The notes beneath the pieces are model-generated. The model was given only the letters and a program-made list of their open reading frames with translations. It ran no database searches and was not told where the DNA came from. The translations under genes and the position numbers were made by a program. A stretch of 64,000 nucleotides of DNA. Source: Cymodocea nodosa (lineage: Eukaryota; Streptophyta; Magnoliopsida; Alismatales; Cymodoceaceae). The stretch lies in NCBI GenBank assembly GCA_036874045.1, contig JAZBRI010000003.1, forward strand, positions 384,501 to 448,500. Reading direction: 5' to 3'. Shown in pieces: positions 60,272 to 64,000 of the stretch (its first letter is position 1; each line of letters begins with the position of its first letter).

Positions 60272-62627
60272 CCAAAGAAGATTTGCACTGTACGTATATT
60301 GGAACTTGTACAATAGTTTCCTTTTCAGGTTCTTACACGGTCATGGTTTGATCTGATGGTCGATTCATTTTTTTACCAAGATATTTCGATGCAGTAGCTG
60401 GCTTGTCACGGAGTCTTGTTCAAGTACGGTTGCAGTAAAATTTGGAGGATTAACCAAAAAAACTAATTTAAGATCAGCTGGTTTGTGTAGTGTATCTCCA
60501 TTTTGCCAATCAGAAATATATTTGAGCTTCATCTTATTATACATAAGACATCCAAATAACACTTGAAGAATTGAATTCAACGTTCTTCTCTTGATTGTTT
60601 GCTGGAAATGTTTAGTCTGTGATGTATGAGTGCCACTGGTGCCAATTGTTTGTAGTCATGAGGCGCAGTGCAACTTTTTTCAGCTATATGAAATTGTATA
60701 CAATATGCAATTAACTTTTAAGCGTTGCATGCATATGACGGGAATAACTATTATTCCATATCCATAAGAATTTGTGCCTCATCTCTACAAGAACAAGGGT
60801 GATATCAACATTCAACCGCTAATGAACCTTGGGATGCTCAGCAAGAGCAAAAGTTTATAGCTGTGGTGATTTGTGAAATTTATTAAAAGATGGTAAAGGA
60901 AAAGGATAGAGTGCAAATTTTATGGGTGAAAACTTTCAACATGGCTCTACCATTATCATAAACAAAACCAATGAAAGAATAAAATTGTCTGACAATAACA
61001 TCCTCCTATGGCCATCAATAATAACTCAGGAAAGAACATTTTGAGTTCTGCACATTTGCATTCATGAGTGCAAATTGCTGAAGTCTTCTATCTCATTTCT
61101 TCATTATGTAAATTGCCTTTTTTTTTTGGATAATGATAGTGATTTTTATGTTCACTGGAATAAAAATCTTAGCTTTATTAATAGTCTTATTATTGATACC
61201 TATTTTATCTCAAACTTGTATCTTTCTAGATGTTTTTGTACCACCAGCAGTGGTTGTCTGACAGCTGCAGGTTAAAGTCTAGCATTTTAATAACATCACC
61301 ATTTTCGCAAAAATAATATAAATTAATTCCAACTGAATCGCCGGCAATGTTAACAGTTGGAAGAGTAGATATCAGCTGTTTCTATTTTTTGCTGTTGTAA
61401 ACTTTTTCATTTTTTTTGCAGTTATGAGAAAATGATTTATAGTTGTTACGAGATCTTTTTGGATTTTTTTTCTGTTGTAACATTTGAAATAAATACAGAT
61501 ATATGTTTGTAAACACTTCCACCATACCATGACCACTGCTGCAATGTAAATCTCAACCATCCAACATCAACCAATGCCCTTTTTAGAAAGCCTTCATAGT
61601 TTCATTCTTTTGTTTTTGAAGTGATTCGTGGTTTCATTATTTTCCATGATTTCAGTGAATTGCCCCTTGTTCATTCTTCTAATCAAACCGCTAAGACAGA
61701 CCATCATATTCTTACCAAGTTATCAGTTGGTTTGAAACCAACTCGAGGGACTCATTCTCATATAACAGTGGCGTCGACATCCAAAAACATGCATTTTTGC
61801 CTTATGATGTCATTTTTTACGAAAAACCAAGCATGTTCTTAGAAGAACATTTTCCACGTGAGCCATCGTCATATTCTGTTCCTTATCATGATAATACTCT
61901 TGTTCAAAAAGCCATTCATTGAAACCGATATGTCAAGCATCAATCTTTTTATCAAAATCTTCAATGCATAATGCTGCTTCTCGAATCTCAATATTTTCCC
62001 AGTTACAGTGGTGGCTATAGTATGGTAGAGTAAGTACAACTGTAATGTGGAAACAGGGTTGCAGTGTAGCAGTGGCCGAGCACTGTAACATTTAAGTATG
62101 GATGTGTGATATCCACAGTACTCAGCAAAAATCTTCTACAAAAAGCATCCAAAACCCTTTTTCCGCTGACTACGATGGAGATGGATCAGCTCTTCGCCAC
62201 CTAGGACTCTGGTCGGTTCTAAGGGTTAACAAATATTGTACTTCAAAAATATCATGTGCAACCCCACCCAAACAAATACAGCTGTTGAACAGGGGCCATC
62301 ATCCCTTAGAACCTCGAGTGCCATGTCATCTCTACAAAGCCGGGTGACATTGTGGTCAATCCACCATGCCATCTGCTGATCTAAGATATTCAGAAATTGC
62401 AACCACTAACGTTTTGTAAATCGGCAAAGCCCAAGAGATTACATAGTTTAGCATAGGTGACGTCTACAGATACCTTTATTAAATTAGCATAAGTTTATCC
62501 TTAACCGAGAGCAAAAAAAAGAAATGAGATACGACGGAGATTAAAATGCGGATAATACTGAAGAAGGCATTTTGGTTAAAGCCATCACTCTTTATGAAGT
62601 GAAGCAAAGGCAATTGATAGATAGGAA
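60272..62627. other. Convergent spacer between kinesin-5 and DapF
   Basis: About 2.3 kb with the two 3' UTRs at its ends and no ORF that I can assign. The patch at 61620-62400 has somewhat higher complexity (for example CCTTAGAACCTCGAGTGCCATG) but no frame with family similarity. It may be decayed repeat sequence. No tRNA or snoRNA pattern was recognised. Confidence 0.4.
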
Positions 62628-63901
62628 CTAGAGACGAATGGATCCATAAAATACTATCTCGGCAGGCCCTGTCATGTATACGTGGTTGTCTCCCTCCTTC
62701 CACTCAATCTCCAAAGGTCCTCCGGGTAAATCAACCGTGCACTTCTGCACAAAATGAAATTGGTACATGATTACTGTTCTAGATAGTATGGCAGACACAA
62801 GCTTAAATACCAAGACCATGAGGACCTCAAAGCATATCAAAAAAGATCCTACCCTTTCGGAACGACCCTCTAGGACTGCAGCAACAACAACTGCACAAGC
62901 ACCGGTACCACAAGCTAGTGTAGCGCCTGAATTACAGGAAAGACAGACTTCAGGAATTCATTAATTCACCAACATCAACGAATAACAAGGTGGAGAAGAT
63001 ACCAAACCAAGTTTAATCTACAAATGACATGAATTATCACCACAAATGTATATGGATGGCCAATAATATATCTTTACCAAATCAGCAGTCAATATATGAC
63101 AATTGAAAAAGTACTAATTTCTAATGTAAAGAACCATTTATTCTGTCAAGGAAAATTACCTGCACCACGTTCCCAGACATGCATCTTCATGTGTGTGCGA
63201 GAGAAGACTTGGATAAATTCTGTGACAATGTGACCATAGAGAAAGTCAACGTTTTTTTGAAAGCTATCAAGAAGTCAGTGCTCTATCCTACTAGTGAACA
63301 AAAATACTACGCACAAATAAATTCACGCCCTGCATATTATTAGAAAAGAGCGATCATAAGATAACTAAGCAACAAAAGCAAGACATAGGGCCAACATCCT
63401 AGAGGTTTGTACGCAGCAGCATAGATGATTTGGAGTTTAGGGTAAGTCAATTATATTTATTAAAGACAAGATCACGTGACTGCCTTCGGGTCTAACCTAA
63501 GAAAGAAATTATGCTGACCTGTGTTAGTTCGAGAAGGGAACATCTCATGATGCTCAAATTTGGGACCGATATCTGCCAATTTCAATTTTTCCAGCTCCAA
63601 ATTCTGAATGTCGATGCATAGGCAACATATTAACATAATAAATTTCAATTTGTGAATAATCAGCGAAACAGACCCCATCATTGAGACAAAGTTTGACTAG
63701 TCATACCAAAGGAATGCATACCTGAGCTTGTTTTGTGCCAAATGTAACACAGTGTGGATTTCCCATGCTGACACATGTAACATTCCATGATATGCCATCT
63801 ACTATTAATTCAGAAGCAATAACAGCCCCATCTTTGTTACCTTGTAGCTTGGTAGGTATTTCAGATGCATTGAGTACTGGTTGACCCATATCCACTCTAA
63901 C
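62628..63901 (-). CDS. DAPF: Diaminopimelate epimerase (5' partial; continues beyond the window)
   Basis: DapF interconverts LL- and meso-diaminopimelate by a two-cysteine acid/base mechanism, the penultimate step of lysine synthesis in plastids. Exons in transcription order: 63901-63722, 63603-63519, 63219-63160, 62926-62853 and 62744-62628. Phases match throughout. Visible blocks are [10 protein letters not shown], the conserved [22 protein letters not shown] joined to [22 protein letters not shown] with the second catalytic Cys, the [15 protein letters not shown] strand and a C-terminal [13 protein letters not shown]. The first catalytic Cys and the transit peptide lie in exons before this part, beyond base 64000. 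The stop is TAG at 62628. Confidence 0.93.
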
Positions 63902-64000
63902 CTACACTGATTCACCTTCAACTTAGAAATAGAAAAAATAACATAGTAGGGGAAAATTATGTGAATTTGATAACAAGCACAAAAATTCTTAAGTCAATGC
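63902..64000. other. DapF intron sequence at the window edge
   Basis: AT-rich sequence upstream of the acceptor that precedes the 63901-63722 exon. The gene continues beyond the window. Confidence 0.6.

Noticed and set aside
1-64000. CRISPR array, bacterial operon or phage-type system
   Set aside because: No spaced direct repeats or prokaryotic gene organisation; genes are spliced plant nuclear genes.

Overview
This is a nuclear segment from a flowering plant. The genes carry many short spliceosomal introns with GT/AG borders and AT-rich intron sequence. Their products are plant-specific or plant-typical: an ACR-type ACT-repeat protein, a TIC32-like reductase, PHIP1, a villin, a plant kinesin-5, a chloroplast-type ArgJ, and DapF. 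A degenerate Ty1-copia element sits inside an intron. I cannot fix the species from sequence alone.

Layout, left to right. (1) An ACT-domain-repeat protein, plus strand, 5' end outside the window (to 2524). (2) Elongator subunit ELP1, plus strand, 5 exons (4075-10053). (3) A nuclear tRNA-Cys(GCA), minus strand (10751-10821). (4) A TIC32-like short-chain dehydrogenase, plus strand, 8 exons (11809-15882). (5) A small intronless two-helix membrane protein, minus strand (16676-17056). (6) A UNC93-like 3 transporter-fold protein, minus strand, 10 exons (17465-28631). Its second intron is about 8 kb and holds a broken copia element, antisense to the gene, with a nested ~0.6-kb inverted repeat. (7) Histone H2B, minus strand, intronless (29469-29936), with an S-phase-type promoter. 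(8) ArgJ, the arginine-cycle acetyltransferase, plus strand, 17 exons (30605-40869), including an apparent GC-AG intron. (9) A low-confidence small orphan ORF (43001-43450). (10) A naturally short villin holding only gelsolin repeats G1-G3, plus strand, 8 exons (45207-47243). (11) PHIP1-like RRM/zinc-knuckle protein, minus strand, 4 exons (49058-53279). (12) Head to head with it, kinesin-5, plus strand, 23 exons (53718-60271). (13) The 3' part of diaminopimelate epimerase, minus strand (62628-63901, continuing beyond the window).

Exon models were built by hand from splice signals, frame continuity and family conservation. Every multi-exon model closes in frame: ELP1 1338 aa, SDR 319, UNC93-like 436, ArgJ 474, villin-like 349, PHIP1-like 451 and kinesin-5 1039.

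The genes do not form a pathway cluster, as expected for a plant chromosome, but some neighbours share themes. PHIP1 (cell plate) and kinesin-5 (spindle and phragmoplast) diverge from a 438-bp spacer, and the short villin lies on the other side of PHIP1. ArgJ and DapF both act in plastid amino-acid synthesis but are far apart.

The observations I rate highest are: the G1-G3-only villin that ends at a TGA just before a recognisable remnant of the longer villin linker; the large foldback structure in the UNC93 intron; the PHIP1/kinesin-5 divergent pair; and the GC-AG intron of ArgJ, which also carries a tandem duplication.
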